Assembly (NCBI GenBank): GCA_023512835.1
Contig: CM042084.1
Location: 57,652,793-57,716,792, forward strand
Length of the DNA: 64,000 nucleotides
Direction of reading: 5' to 3'
DNA from: Taxillus chinensis
Taxonomy: Eukaryota; Streptophyta; Magnoliopsida; Santalales; Loranthaceae
Shown here in pieces: positions 13,601 through 23,358 of the stretch. A program made the translations under genes and the position numbers. A model generated the notes under the pieces. The model ran no database searches, had not been told where the DNA came from, and was given only the letters and a program-made list of their open reading frames with translations. Numbering within the stretch: position 1 is the first letter of the stretch; each line of letters opens with the position of its first letter.

Positions 13601-16600
13601 GAAAGCCCTTTTAGATAAGCTGTTGTGGCGGTTTGGTGTGGAAAGAGATGCTTCTTAGAGGAAGGTCATTGTGACGAAATATGATGCGCTACCAAGTGGG
13701 TGGATATCCAACATCCCTAGTGGGCCTCACGGTGTCAGCTGATGAAAGTTGATCCACTGGAGATGACCCGCATTTTCCATATTTGTGATGTTTGAGGTGA
13801 GAGATGAGTCTTCTATCCATTTTTGGAACGATGATTGGTGTGTTGTTGAGACGTTGAAGTTTGTCTATCATAAGTTGTATAGCATTGTTTGCCTTGCTAA
13901 TGCTCTTGTGGCTAATTCTGTTCATTTTCGAGACTCTAGTGTGTACTGGGAGTTGAGTTTTACCTAGTTAGGTCGGGATTGGGAGTTGAAGGCTTTCTCG
14001 TCTTTCTTTGATCTATGTCACACCTTGTGGTTTTGAGAAGGATACGATGTGCTAGGGTCTTGATCGATCTAAAAGCTTCTAGGTGAATTCTTTCTATTTT
14101 GTTCTTCGCCTGATTGGGTTAGGTTGTTTTCCTTGGAGAGGCATTTGAAAGGCTAAGGTTTCCCCCTAGGGTGGCTTTCTTTGTTTGGACTGCTACCTTA
14201 GAGAAAATTTTAACCATAGATAATTTACAGTTGCGGGATACGTGTCTTGTGAGCTGGTGTTGCATGTGCACAATGGATGGAAAGTTCGTGAATGATCTTT
14301 TTCTCCACTATCGCATTGTGAAAATGCTTTGGGATCTGATTCTTGGGTTGTTTGGCCTTCTGATGCCTCAAAGTGTTCATAACATCTTTTCTTGTTGGTA
14401 TGAGAGTGTGGGCTGGTGATCTGTGATTTGACGAGTTATTTCTCATTGCATTTTGAACTTGGTGTGGAGGTGCTTAAGTCTCATTTCCTCGGTTCTCTTC
14501 TTAATTGGATGTTCATTATTGGAGTCTTTAGATTTTCTTCGGTGCCTGAGCTTTTTGATTTTTGTTCCTTTTAAGTTGGCTATTTTTTTGATGTTTCTTT
14601 GTTTGTTTCTCTGGGTTGATTGTAATCGTGTCCTTGTGTACTTTTGTGTGCTTGATTTGTTTAAAAAAGTTTTTTTATTATAAAAAAATATATTGAGGAA
14701 TTAATTTTCAAGGAATTAACTACATAAAGATTTATTTTGTATTTACCTTCCCAATTTTGAAAGTTAACTATAAGTAAATAAATCATGTTTGCTTATATAT
14801 CAAAAAAAAAAAAGAATCCTATAAGATTTAACATTACTGAGTATACATAAATCTCTCTCTCTCTATATATAGCATATTTAATAATGTATTATACATTAAC
14901 ATAATACTTAATATTATATCAAATTTTTATATGCAAATTAAACCCCCAATCATTCCAATTAACAAAGGCTCCAATTTCCCATTAATATATGTGCGTTGAG
15001 TACATATTAATACATAGGGAATGAGGGGAAATGTCAATAGTAAGCGAAAGAACATCAAACGATCCGGAAAAAAGCACAATGAATGAAAAACATGAGACAA
15101 CAGTTAGAATTTCATATTTCACACGATATATTTTTACATATATTTATTTTTCATTATGATCAAATATAAACTTTTTGTATTGATACATATAAATATAATC
15201 GATCTCATTTTACTGGAATTAAGTTTTATTGGTTTCATTTTATTTTATTTTTCATTATGAGTCACTAAAGTCAAAAATTCTTACAAGTTTTGAGTCCCGT
15301 TAATAACTATGATCACGATAGTTCTACATAATTTTTATATTTCTAATGTTTGGATAATATTTTTTTCTAAAACAATAATAATTCAAAATAGTTTCACATT
15401 TTGAAAAAAAAAAAAGTAAACAAAGAAGAATAGTCCTATTTAGTTCAATCACTAATCACAAACAATTTGGAACAATTTGGAGATTGAGGACAATCAATTA
15501 GTTCTAAAACTAATGTCATACTATGAAGTTATGAGAAAGGGTTATTAAGCATCAATTAAGATAGCAAGCTAAAATTGTGGAAAATCAATTTTTAATGCCT
15601 AAAAATTTTACTAGGGAAGCGATCCATATAGTAATAAGACTTATTGAGAGATTTATAGTAATTCAGTAACAAAAAAGAAATTGCACATGATCTTTATAAT
15701 TTTGGAGAAAGCTTATGACATAGTATCTAAAGATGTACTCTAGTGGACATAAAAAAAATAGTTCCACCCAAATATGAGTATAATAAAGAATATATATAAA
15801 GGAATTGTAACAAATGTTAGAATTAGTAGTGGATTAACGAACGCATTTCTCATTACAATAGGGGTGCATCAAGGATTAGTCTTAGTCATTTCCTCTTTGC
15901 AATTGTAATCAATGAGATAATCAAAAATATTCATAAAGATATATCGTGGTGTATGTTGTTCACTAATGATATTGTTTTGATTGATGAGACCATAAAGGGA
16001 GTTAACCAAAATTAGGATTATGGAAACAAACTCTAGAAGCTCGAAAATTTAGATTAAGCAGACCAAAGACTAAATAGATGAAGTATAAATTTATAAAACA
16101 AAGGAATAAGGAGCAAAATGCAATCACACTGTGATGGTCAACAGATACTAGCTACAAAATATTTTACGTACCTAGGGTCTCAACAATTTAGAAAGACAAA
16201 GAGATTGATAGTAATATCAATCATAGGATCAAAGTTGGATGACTTACATGAAAAAGTATAACAGGAGTTTTGTGTGACTGGAATATATTACTGAGTTTAA
16301 AAGGAAAGTTTTATAACATAGCTGTTATACCTTCTTTGTTATTTGGAACAGAAATTTAGGCTAACAAAAAACATGCACAGAAGATCAATGTAACTGGGAT
16401 GCAAATAAGGATGGTTGGTTTAGTTTACTTACTAATCACAAACAAGAAAGATCATAGAGTAGACACATAAACTTGCACATTCTCTTCAATTCTAATATTA
16501 TTAGATGATTATAAAAATAAAAACAAAGCGTGGAAGTGAATTCTAAAGTGACCAACAACCATCTAGATGTGTGTGAAAGGGGCCTAAAATGCCTTATAGA

Positions 16601-18639
16601 TGGTCTCATGAAATGAAAAAAGCCCGGGGACCCTTTTTTGGGTTGGACAAGACAATGGAGGCATTGCTCTAGTACAAACGACCATCTAGATTTCTTTTAG
16701 AACTTAGAAGCATGCTCATAAACTTTTTTTAAAAACTTGTAAATTAAATTTAAAACTTAGTTTAGTGCTATGTAAAAATATAACCTCAAGCAATAAATAT
16801 CTTATATGATTCTGTGTCAAAAGTAAGTAATCAAAATGTACACATTATTAGAGAGCACTAACGAAAAGTAGAAGGCCAAAATTTGAATTTGAATTTCATG
16901 TATTATTAAATAAGTAAAAGTATTTATAACAGTAATGAAATTTACTAGATTAAAATTCCCATTAGTTACGAATGATAGAATTTTTCAGCAAAGAACACAA
17001 ATTATTGAGATATATCCTTGAACACAAAATAGACTTTCCTTTGAATGGATTTTAAAATCACAAATTAACCACAAAACATGTCAACAACTACCATAGTTCA
17101 CCCTATACTAAGAACAAACTGAAGTTATTGAACAATGAACTGAAACCTTACCAACAAAGATATAGATACTACAATTAAATTCAAAAAAGATAACTGTTGA
17201 TATTCTTTGTGATACAGTTATATTATATACCAAAGCAACTTTATTGGGCTACATCATTGATCACATAATAGACTTTCCTTTGAATCATTGAACGGACTTT
17301 ACGTCAACAATTAACCGTGAAATGTGTCAACAACCAACATAGTTGCTATTTTTTAAGAACAAACTGAACAATAAACTGAAACTTTGCATGAATAGATAAA
17401 GAATACTACAATTAAATTTAAAAGGGAACCAAAACCCTGATCAACTAAACATGGGGGATAACATTCTTTTTGTCATACAAAATTTTACCAATACCATAAT
17501 GAAAATGTATGCGAAGCTAAAAGGGTATTGTGCCCCAAAATACAACCCTTACAAGTTGACTTGTTATGCATATCAATCAATCATTCAGCTATTGTTATAG
17601 AATTGAAGACCATTGGGTCAGAAAAACAGAATTCTCAGCACCCATGTTAAATTGCAAAAAAAATAAAAAATTAAATAAACCTTTTCTTTTCTCCAAAGAT
17701 ACGTGATCATATTTTATATTTTCCATATGCTAAATTAATTTACTTCTCTCATGAGTTCGTTCAAATTTAGCTACTTTATTGAGTTCCGTTATGTGCCCTT
17801 TTGTCCTAGAGTTCTTTTTCAACGACTGGAAGCTTGAATTTGTACTAAAGCTAATTAATGTGCCAGGTAATTATTGGTTAAAAATCTAATACATGTTACA
17901 TTTTTAACATGATTGTCCAAGGTTCAAAGCGATTAAATGTAAAGTAAATGAAAGTACACAAAATCTATATGGCCATAACAAAACTTCTGTACAAAATTAA
18001 GTTTGATTACCTGTAAGCCCTGAGGAGTGAGCAAGTGAATCTCAATCCGGGTGCATTTCCTGGCAGAATATACCATTGTCAATCCAAATACTGATCAAAT
18101 AGGATGAAAATGCTCTTCTAAGTTATTCCACAGTTACAAAAAGTCAAAAACAACATCGTGAATGAAAATGAGGTACAAGTAGATAATACCAACAGTAAAA
18201 AAAATATTAGGGAGATAAATTGTAATTTTTCCAAGAAAAACCATAATGCTTTCCTGCATTAGAAATTTGGCATTTTCCCTGGATAGGTTTTCTGGTAAAA
18301 TAGGGACCAATAATTTCAGATTTTCACTTTTACCTGAGATTTTAATCAACAAAATTCAAATCATTACTCAAAACACTTGGAGAAGCCAAACATATAGATA
18401 AACGAAAACAGGTACGCTTTCAGATAACCAGGGAAACCCCCTTTTAAGACAAATCAAAATAATTAACAAACCCTAATGAGAGCTCAAAGCGATGAAAAAA
18501 TCAGAGAGAGGGAGGGGAGTTTGAAGGATGGATACGCTATAATAAGGTTGAGTTCTTGAGGGCCGGTGAAGTTGCCGACGCATGAGTGGATGACGCTGGT
18601 GGGCTTATGTGCTGTGACCACGTAGTTCCACACACTCAT
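1612..18639 (-). CDS. DDB1: DNA damage-binding protein 1 (DDB1), exons 1-11, 3' part beyond window
   Basis: Eleven exons, read right to left: 18536-18639, 18011-18059, 7781-7840, 7608-7699, 6958-7009, 6702-6764, 6497-6546, 2876-2951, 2557-2766, 2333-2439 and 1612-1720. They sum to 972 nt, or 324 codons. Every intron is GT-AG and every phase joins. The start ATG at 18639 gives [15 protein letters not shown], the typical plant DDB1 N-terminus. Later landmarks are [20 protein letters not shown] (exon 3), RPTDNGQ (exon 5), [12 protein letters not shown] and [15 protein letters not shown] (exon 9), and [12 protein letters not shown] (exon 10). Plant DDB1 has about 1,090 residues in three WD40-type beta-propellers, so most of propeller A is here. 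Known role: adaptor joining CUL4-RBX1 to DCAF substrate receptors, in DNA repair and light signalling. No stop or frameshift occurs, so the gene looks functional. Exon 12 onward should lie left of base 1. Intron 2 (10,170 bp) and intron 7 (3,545 bp) are enlarged by transposons. Confidence 0.95.
1795..2201. mobile_element. MITE in DDB1 intron 10
   Basis: The left end (AAGGATAAATACACCCACC) and the right end read in reverse (AAGGATAAACACACCCACC) form a 19 bp terminal inverted repeat with one mismatch. The 407 bp interior is AT-rich and partly self-complementary. It includes a perfect 20 bp palindrome at 1901-1920 and several ATTCGAATATT-like words. It makes up about two thirds of the 612 bp intron. 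No clear target duplication is visible, so the superfamily is not assigned. Confidence 0.7.
4913..4925 (-). other. Primer binding site (tRNA-iMet type) of the copia relic
   Basis: The minus strand reads TGGTATCGAAGCC. It matches the usual iMet primer site TGGTATCAGAGCC at 11 of 13 positions and lies directly upstream of gag. The sequence before it ends in TGTGACA, as an LTR end would. Confidence 0.6.
4926..5233 (-). repeat. Possible 5' LTR remnant with internal repeats
   Basis: It ends in CA at the primer site. On the plus strand a unit like ATGATGCTATAAATCTGGTCTTCAACA occurs three times between about 5140 and 5233, so any of three TGTTGAAGACC positions could be the LTR start. No second LTR was found, so the left boundary is uncertain. 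Confidence 0.4.
8415..11990 (-). mobile_element. LINE (L1-type) with RT core deleted
   Basis: Minus strand, right to left: ORF1-like frames (about 11924-10500), an endonuclease region, the RT start, then the terminal zinc-finger region. The endonuclease relic includes [13 protein letters not shown] near 10160, [13 protein letters not shown] near 9780 and [13 protein letters not shown] near 9640. The RT start [11 protein letters not shown] is near 9150. It is followed directly by [20 protein letters not shown] and [13 protein letters not shown] (about 8990-8650), so the RT active-site part is missing. Frames shift repeatedly. No target duplication could be read. Confidence 0.8.
12005..12456. 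mobile_element. MITE-like element
   Basis: The left end has GGCGTTTGATACACG. The right end, reversed, gives GGGCTCGTTTGGTATATG. They share an imperfect TIR core (10 of 13 in CGTTTGGTATATG). The interior has no coding potential and includes a CT-rich stretch and AT-rich runs. No target duplication was found, so boundaries are approximate. It sits at the 5' side of the minus-strand LINE. Confidence 0.5.
12457..13010. other. Noncoding intron 2 segment
   Basis: The part next to the MITE may continue the 5' region of the minus-strand LINE. Bases 12700-12890 have repeated GGTCAA/TTGACC-like words (GGGCCAGGTTGAACC, GGGTCAAGTTTT, GGGTCAATTTG), which hints at a short degenerate repeat. No gene is seen. 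Confidence 0.4.
13040..14695 (+). mobile_element. LINE fragment: second half of RT plus zinc-finger tail
   Basis: A 5'-truncated LINE of the same type as the minus-strand copy. The frames give the RT active-site region as [10 protein letters not shown] near 13165-13200. The usual FADD is FAND because of a GAT to AAT change. Then follow [22 protein letters not shown] and ERQLAGW (about 13270-13465). The tail has [20 protein letters not shown] and [18 protein letters not shown] (about 14170-14310), the region before the 3' end of plant L1 elements. It ends in an AT-rich tail near 14690. Flanks AAAGAATTAATTATAT (about 13015) and AAGGAATTAACTACAT (about 14712) could be a diverged target duplication (12 of 16). 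Confidence 0.8.
15670..16650 (+). mobile_element. RTE-type LINE reverse transcriptase relic
   Basis: Broken frames show RT blocks in the right order: [14 protein letters not shown] near 15700, [11 protein letters not shown] near 15860, [15 protein letters not shown] near 15945-15990, then sequence matching the thumb region. The order and the EKAYD, G.HQG and F..D..L.DET spacing fit plant RTE elements rather than the L1-type copies nearby. Many stops and indels show it is old. The 5' half is absent. This relic lies in DDB1 intron 2, opposite in strand to the gene. Confidence 0.65.
16990..17440. repeat. Diverged tandem duplication in intron 2
   Basis: Two neighbouring segments, about 17003-17230 and 17250-17440, share ATAGACTTTCCTTTGAAT, then ATGTGTCAACAAC or a variant, AAGAACAAACTGAA and ACTACAATTAAATT in the same order. 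This is a direct duplication of about 230-240 bp, well diverged. Confidence 0.6.
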
Positions 18640-18683
18640 GTTCTCTCTCTTCCTCGTTCACTATCGAATTCCCCTCCCTCCCT

Positions 18684-18729
<46 letters not shown>

Positions 18730-18840
18730 ATCGCTCTATAGAGATCCGTCTGTCTTTGAGAGAAGTTTTCTCTCCTGCTATCTCGGTTATCGTTCTCAAA
18801 AGGTATGGCGCCGCCAATGCCAGTACCGCGCGTCAGCATT
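18640..18840 (-). promoter_or_regulatory. DDB1 5' UTR / proximal promoter with GA-rich tract
   Basis: Sequence directly upstream of the DDB1 ATG on the minus strand. It is dominated by a CCCT/CT tract (plus strand) that would read as GA repeats in the leader or core promoter. Plant housekeeping genes often have such tracts at the transcription start. No TATA box is clear and the transcription start is not defined here. Confidence 0.5.
18671..18728. repeat. (CCCT)n/(CT)n microsatellite
   Basis: About four CCCT units pass into an uninterrupted CT dinucleotide run of roughly 18 units, some 30 bases upstream of the DDB1 start codon. It reads as GA repeats in the sense of the gene. Confidence 0.95.
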
Positions 18841-19590
18841 ATTTTGTTGTTTTAAACCGTAATCATGACACTATCGTATATAATTATCAGCCTCCCGTAT
18901 AATTTTTTTAAATTTATATTTTTAAATTATTTTTTACTTTTCATACTAAATATACAACAATAAATTTTCTAAATCAAACTTTATATTATTAAAATAATAT
19001 TTTATATTATATATTTTATTTAATAATAATTTTTTATAATTTAATATAAAATAAAAGTTAATAATATGAGAAACATAAAGAAGAAAGTTAAAAAAAATTT
19101 AGATATAATTTAATAATTATAAGAAGTAAATAGTATTTTTCAACATATTGAGAAATATTGCACGAATCTCATGAAGAAAGTTAAATATTGAGCATCTGCT
19201 ATGGGAATGATTTTGTGACTTTTTTAACTTTTTTTCCCTAAATATAATAAAACAGACTTTTATAGGGAATCTGTTACTAGTACTCTTAGCAAATAAAAGA
19301 TTTTGTCTCTTTTTAATTTAAATATTTATGGAATTAAATTTTGAGTTCTTAATTTTCAAAACAATAATATTGGCTCTGTTTAGTTCACATAGTTTTTGGT
19401 TATTTTTGATTTATTAAGATTATTTTAAAATTTTATAAATTAAATGAATTTATATTACTTATAAATAATTTTAAATTATATTAGTATATTTTTAAAAAAA
19501 ATTAATCATATTTTTAAAAATAATATGGTTTTGGTAATTATTTTTAAAAATGATGAGTTAATTAAATTTAAAACTATTATAGCATGTTTG
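18841..19590. other. AT-rich intergenic DNA upstream of DDB1
   Basis: Very AT-rich sequence with long A and T runs. I see no ORF or repeat in it. It separates the DDB1 leader from the retroelement region. Confidence 0.6.
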
Positions 19591-19904
19591 GCGGAACATG
19601 TTTTCCACTGTATTCTATACCCAAATACGAAAAACTGTCTCTACCGCTTGTTTGGTGTCAATTTTTATATTTTGTATTCAAAAACTTGTACTGTTTAAAC
19701 GATATTCAATTGCGTTAAAATGAAAACATGTTTTTCTTGTTTTCATTTTTTTTTATTATGTACCCGTTTCTTCCAACCCCTCTACCATTGTGACACCCCT
19801 CTCCCCCCTGCACATCCCCGTGCAATGTCTATCCCTACGTTACTGCGACACCCCCCTCCCCCCTACACTCACGATCTGGAACCCCAGGAAGTGTGTGGGA
19901 ATTC
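19591..19904. other. Noncoding segment with short C-rich duplication
   Basis: It starts with GTTTGG-type words common at MITE ends. It then holds two copies, about 60 bases apart (near 19787 and 19846), of a GACACCCC-CTCCCCCCT-CAC motif. No TIR pair or gene could be established. Confidence 0.35.
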
Positions 19905-20361
19905 CATGCACTGAGAGGGGGGGTGAATCAGTGTATCAATATAATTTTTACCCATTTCCTTTTACTCGTAATGATTACTTTAGTCAATTCCAAATTTTGT
20001 GTTTGTATGCCAAATAAAAAGAAACAACAAAGACAAGGCACACAACAATTACATGGTTCACCCAACAATGAGTAGAGCTACGTCTACAGCATGACCAGCA
20101 ATCAGCTGATCACAGAATCTCCACTAGCAATTTTAAATAGCACACCGCTATCTAAGGTTCACCACCTTAGAGATTTTAGGGTTCACTATCCAATTTCAAC
20201 AACCAAACCTCACTGGTTCTGGTTTTTACAACAACAATAATAAGAATGAATACAAAGAGAATAATACCTACTCACAGATGAGTTTCAATACTAATAGTCT
20301 AAGGTTCCTTGTTCTTTGATTAGAATACTTCAACGGACTGGTTTGTGATCTTCTATTTGAT
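19905..20361 (-). repeat. LTR fragment, inverted relative of 54.1-54.35 kb
   Basis: The stretch 20100-20361 reversed matches 54087-54345. Shared words are GAACAAGGAACCTTAGACTA, GTGTGCTATTTAAAATTGCT and AGTGGAGATT. The left part ends in a GATTCACCCCCCCTC-type sequence on the minus strand, as many copia LTR ends do. It is therefore read as an LTR piece in minus orientation. Confidence 0.6.
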
Positions 20362-20442
20362 ATTAGAGTTTTCCTCAAATATGCATTTTTTCCTGCTACT
20401 GTTGTTCCTTTTGTATTCTTTTTTTTACTGGTCTTCCTCACA

Positions 20443-21366
20443 TTGATCATCTTTGTTTGTGTCTTATGTTTTACTGCTGTTTTGTTGTGCTTCACGCGAT
20501 ACCCTAAGAAAATGGGCTTTAATGGTATAGACAGATTCTTTGCATTCCTCATTGGCAAATGCATGTATTGTCAGCTTAAAGGAGTGGATAGTGTTCCCTG
20601 TGAACATTTACAATGTATGTTTGGTTTGCATCATGGGTTAAACATCAAATGGGCTTCTATTATATTTGAAAGTTGGAAAGCTTGCATGACAATGTGTATG
20701 TATGGGCGACTACTGAACAAGATCATGCTAGCTCAACATCCTTTTGTTTTTTGTAGCCCGTCCAACCATTCCTTACCCTGATAACCTTATTCTAAAAAAT
20801 ATCTTTGATAATGGGTATATGGATGCCCGCAAGGCTGGCCGATTACCTCCTGCTCCTCGCCCTATAGTACATGTTGGGAGTGCTTCTCAGTCACAGACCG
20901 TGCCTTCTTCTTGTACTCCGCGAACTATCAGGGGTGACAGCCATCAAGAAGGGGCTGTTGTTAGTCAGTTAGAGCAGTTTTGGGTTTTATTTGCACAATC
21001 TTGACCTGAAGTAGAGATTCGCTGGGTTTGGCTCCATTATAGGATGTTTTTGGCCAGTAGGGCTAATGTTGTTGATTGGGCCATTCAACACCACCTTATT
21101 CCTGCAAAGGACCGCGCGTAGTATATGGATACTCCTTATGATGTTCCTATCAGTCCTAGCAGAGGACCTTATCAGTGGAGGAGTGTCACCACTTCGGCTA
21201 GTCAGTTTTCTGCACCTACAGTGGACCCGTGCTCCTCTGCTATTGATCAGAAGTTAGACAGTTTAGTTGCTGGCCAGACTTATTTAACTAGTCAAATGAA
21301 AGCCTTCCAAGCTTTCCTTGACAGACAGGCCATTGTCGCTTTCCACGGTTAGTCCTGTCTCTACAC
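20443..21366 (+). pseudogene. Retroelement-borne ORF, N-terminal part (Ulp1-type ORF, piece 1)
   Basis: Broken frames read FNGIDRFFAFLIGKCMYCQL, HGLNIKWASIIFESWKACM, MYGRLLNKI, then RLPPAPRPIVHVGSASQS and WRSVTTSASQFSAP. They end in a segment with coil-like character (QKLDSLVAGQTYLTSQMKAF). This resembles the N-terminal domain of large plant transposon-borne proteins that often precede a Ulp1 protease. Stops at 21002 and 21121 and frame changes show decay. The frame runs to 21366, where a solo LTR is inserted. It resumes at 23148 with a Ser/Pro-rich linker. Its true start is not found, because the DNA left of about 20440 is another repeat. Confidence 0.55.
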
Positions 21367-22204
21367 CGTAAGGACCCGTACCTTGAGTTAGTCGGTTTGC
21401 CTCCTGAGTAGAGTTTTTCTAGATTTTGACCTAGTAAATGGACTCCAATGAATTCACGTGCAAAAGGAAAGATGCTTAAATGATGTCCTCTATCTACCAC
21501 GAAGTTTTAGGCCAAATGGACATGTATGTGAGGTGCACGTGATATGGGTCCAATTCACGTGCAAGTGTGGTTGTCTTTAAATGATGCAAGGAGGCTAGGG
21601 GTGAAGTTTGAGAGCATTTGGAGTTCATATGGAGTTGCACGGAATTGGGAATTCACGTTCAAGTTGGCGTCGCATATTTTTGCATGGTTCCCTTGGTTTT
21701 GACATTCTAAGGAACTTTCTCCAAAGGACCATGTTGAAATTTGAGTATCTTGGCCCTTATGGGTGCGGAAAGGTGCTAACTTGTGTGATCAAAACTACGT
21801 CGTTTTGATCCTGGGTTTCACTTCATCAAAACTACGTTGTTTTGATAGTGGGAGGCCTATATAAGGATGAGGAGACTCCTTGTTCTAGGGTTAGGGGGTT
21901 TTTCAACCCACTGCGGCCGTCATGGAGAGAGAGAGAGAGCTGAGAGAGGGAAAGGGGGAGAACTGCTGGTTCTTTCCGGAGCATCTTGCGTGGGGAGGAC
22001 GGCATCTAACGCGGGAGCGAGGAGGATCTTCTTTAAGGTAGGGGTTCTGTCTTCTTGTACCTAATCCGGGGTTAGGCCCCGTGGTGAATAAGCCGTTGGA
22101 TATCGTTCTTGTTATTATATTATTTATATGTAAATTCATATAGGTGTGATCTCCTATATGAATGTTGGCCTTCAATGGCGTGTTGTTTGGATATATGTAT
22201 ATAT

Positions 22205-22440
22205 GCCTGCCAAGTGTTTGAAATTATGCCTGTGAGGCCGTGCATATTATGTGTTTGAGGTAATGCCCGTGAGGCCACGCACGCCAAGTGTTTGAAATTA
22301 TGCCGTGAAGCCGTGCATATTATGTGTGAGATTATATCTGTGTGGCCGGGTTTATGAGCTGGTGAATATATGCATGCTAAGTGTTCGATGTTATTCCTGT
22401 GTGACTAAGCATACTAAGTGTTTGATGTTATGCCTATAGG
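22205..22440. repeat. Degenerate tandem repeat in the solo LTR, array A
   Basis: Units like AAGTGTTTGAAATTATGCC followed by GTGAGGCCGTGCAT recur about five or six times. Spacing is some 30-60 bases. Confidence 0.7.
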
Positions 22441-22460
22441 CCATGTGTCTGCGTGTTTGC

Positions 22461-22670
22461 TTGAAACCCGGTGGTCGTGGAAGCCCGGGACTGTTTTGTG
22501 GAACCCGGTGGGTCGTGGAGCCCGGGGTTTTGTGGAACCCGGTTGGTGGAAGCCCGGACTGTTTTGTGGAACCCGGTCGTGGAAGCCCGGGGCGTTCTTG
22601 AAACCCGGTGGTCGTGGAAGCCCGGGACTGTCCTTGAAAACCCGGTGGGTGTGGAAGCCCGGGAGTGTTT
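22461..22670. repeat. GC-rich tandem repeat in the solo LTR, array B
   Basis: About six units of roughly 35-40 bp, each with (G/A)AACCCGGT, then GTGGAAGCCCGG and TGTTTTGT or TGTCCTTG. The units create overlapping long frames on both strands that are not genes. Confidence 0.85.
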
Positions 22671-23147
22671 ATGTAGGCCCATGTATGATTGTGTTTCTTG
22701 TTAAAACCCGTAACTATATCTGGTGGAATAATTGTATCACGACAAAGACTTGTACACAAGGCATGTAGATATTAGGTGCATGGGATGGGTTGGGAGACAT
22801 GATCCCCCCCGAGCCGTGGTTGCTCACCCTCCTACCATGTTGTTTTCTTTACAGGAACCTACAAGCGTTAGGTGGGACCCCAAGGTGGAAGACCTTATTT
22901 ACTTTATTGTTTATGTTATTTTTATTATGGGAATCGATGTAACCCCAATGGGGAAGGATTGAAAAGAGGACTTTGTATTAAAGACCGATTTGGTTTGTGG
23001 ACGCTTGATGGACTTTATTTTCCTTGAATGTGTTGTGAATGTTTAAAATGTTCAATTCTTGATTTGTATCCTACCCCTTTGCCCTCCGTGTGGGTAAAAG
23101 GGGAGTCACGTACCGGTTTCCTCGGGTTGGAAATCCGGGGCGTGACA

Positions 23148-23358
23148 TACACCTTCTGGGTCTTCATCGTATACTTCTGGCTCTTCTACTTCTGCTGTCG
23201 CTAGTGCTCCTTCTCCTTCTGTTCCACAACAGAAGCGGCGTTCTAAGAAGACACGACATATAGCCACTCCATCCTCATCATCCTCCTTTGAGCCTGAGAC
23301 AACAATTGTCCTTGCCTGACCTCATTTATGACACTGTTGCTTTGCGAGATTATGAGAT
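23148..23358 (+). pseudogene. Ulp1-type ORF, piece 2 (Ser/Pro-rich linker)
   Basis: It continues the ORF interrupted at 21366, with a Ser/Thr-rich stretch (SSSYTSGSSTSA), a basic patch (QQKRRSKKTRH) that could be a nuclear signal, and SSSSSFEPE. It then reads PDL.YDTVALRDYE up to the insertion point of the copia element at 23359. Confidence 0.5.

Larger units (their letters stand above)
7841..18010 (-). other. DDB1 intron 2 (10.2 kb), transposon-filled
   Basis: Donor GT at 18010 and acceptor AG at 7841 are exact, and the exons on both sides continue the DDB1 frame. The intron holds a minus-strand LINE, a MITE, a plus-strand LINE fragment, an RTE-type relic and a tandem duplication. The stretches 7841-8414, 14700-15650 and 17441-18010 are AT-rich with nothing recognisable. 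Confidence 0.9.
21367..23147 (+). mobile_element. Solo LTR (gypsy-like), 1.78 kb, TSD TACAC
   Basis: It starts CGTAAGGACCCG (the expected TG has become CG) and ends GGGGCGTGACA. Both sides carry TACAC (21362-21366 and 23148-23152), a clean 5 bp target duplication. It contains a TATA-like CCTATATAAGG near 21854 and GC-rich tandem repeats. No gag or pol is present, so it is a solo LTR left by recombination. The interrupted ORF reads through if it is ignored. Confidence 0.8.

Noticed and set aside
13015..14727. Certain target duplication for the plus-strand LINE
   Set aside because: The flanking match is only 12 of 16 in AT-rich DNA, so it is kept as a possibility, not as a separate feature.
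18636..18862. Frames of Arg-Glu or Ser-Leu repeats
   Set aside because: Translation of the CT/GA microsatellite in the DDB1 leader.
22391..22768. Overlapping 77-122 codon frames on both strands
   Set aside because: Produced by the GC-rich tandem repeat inside a solo LTR; several phases are equally open.
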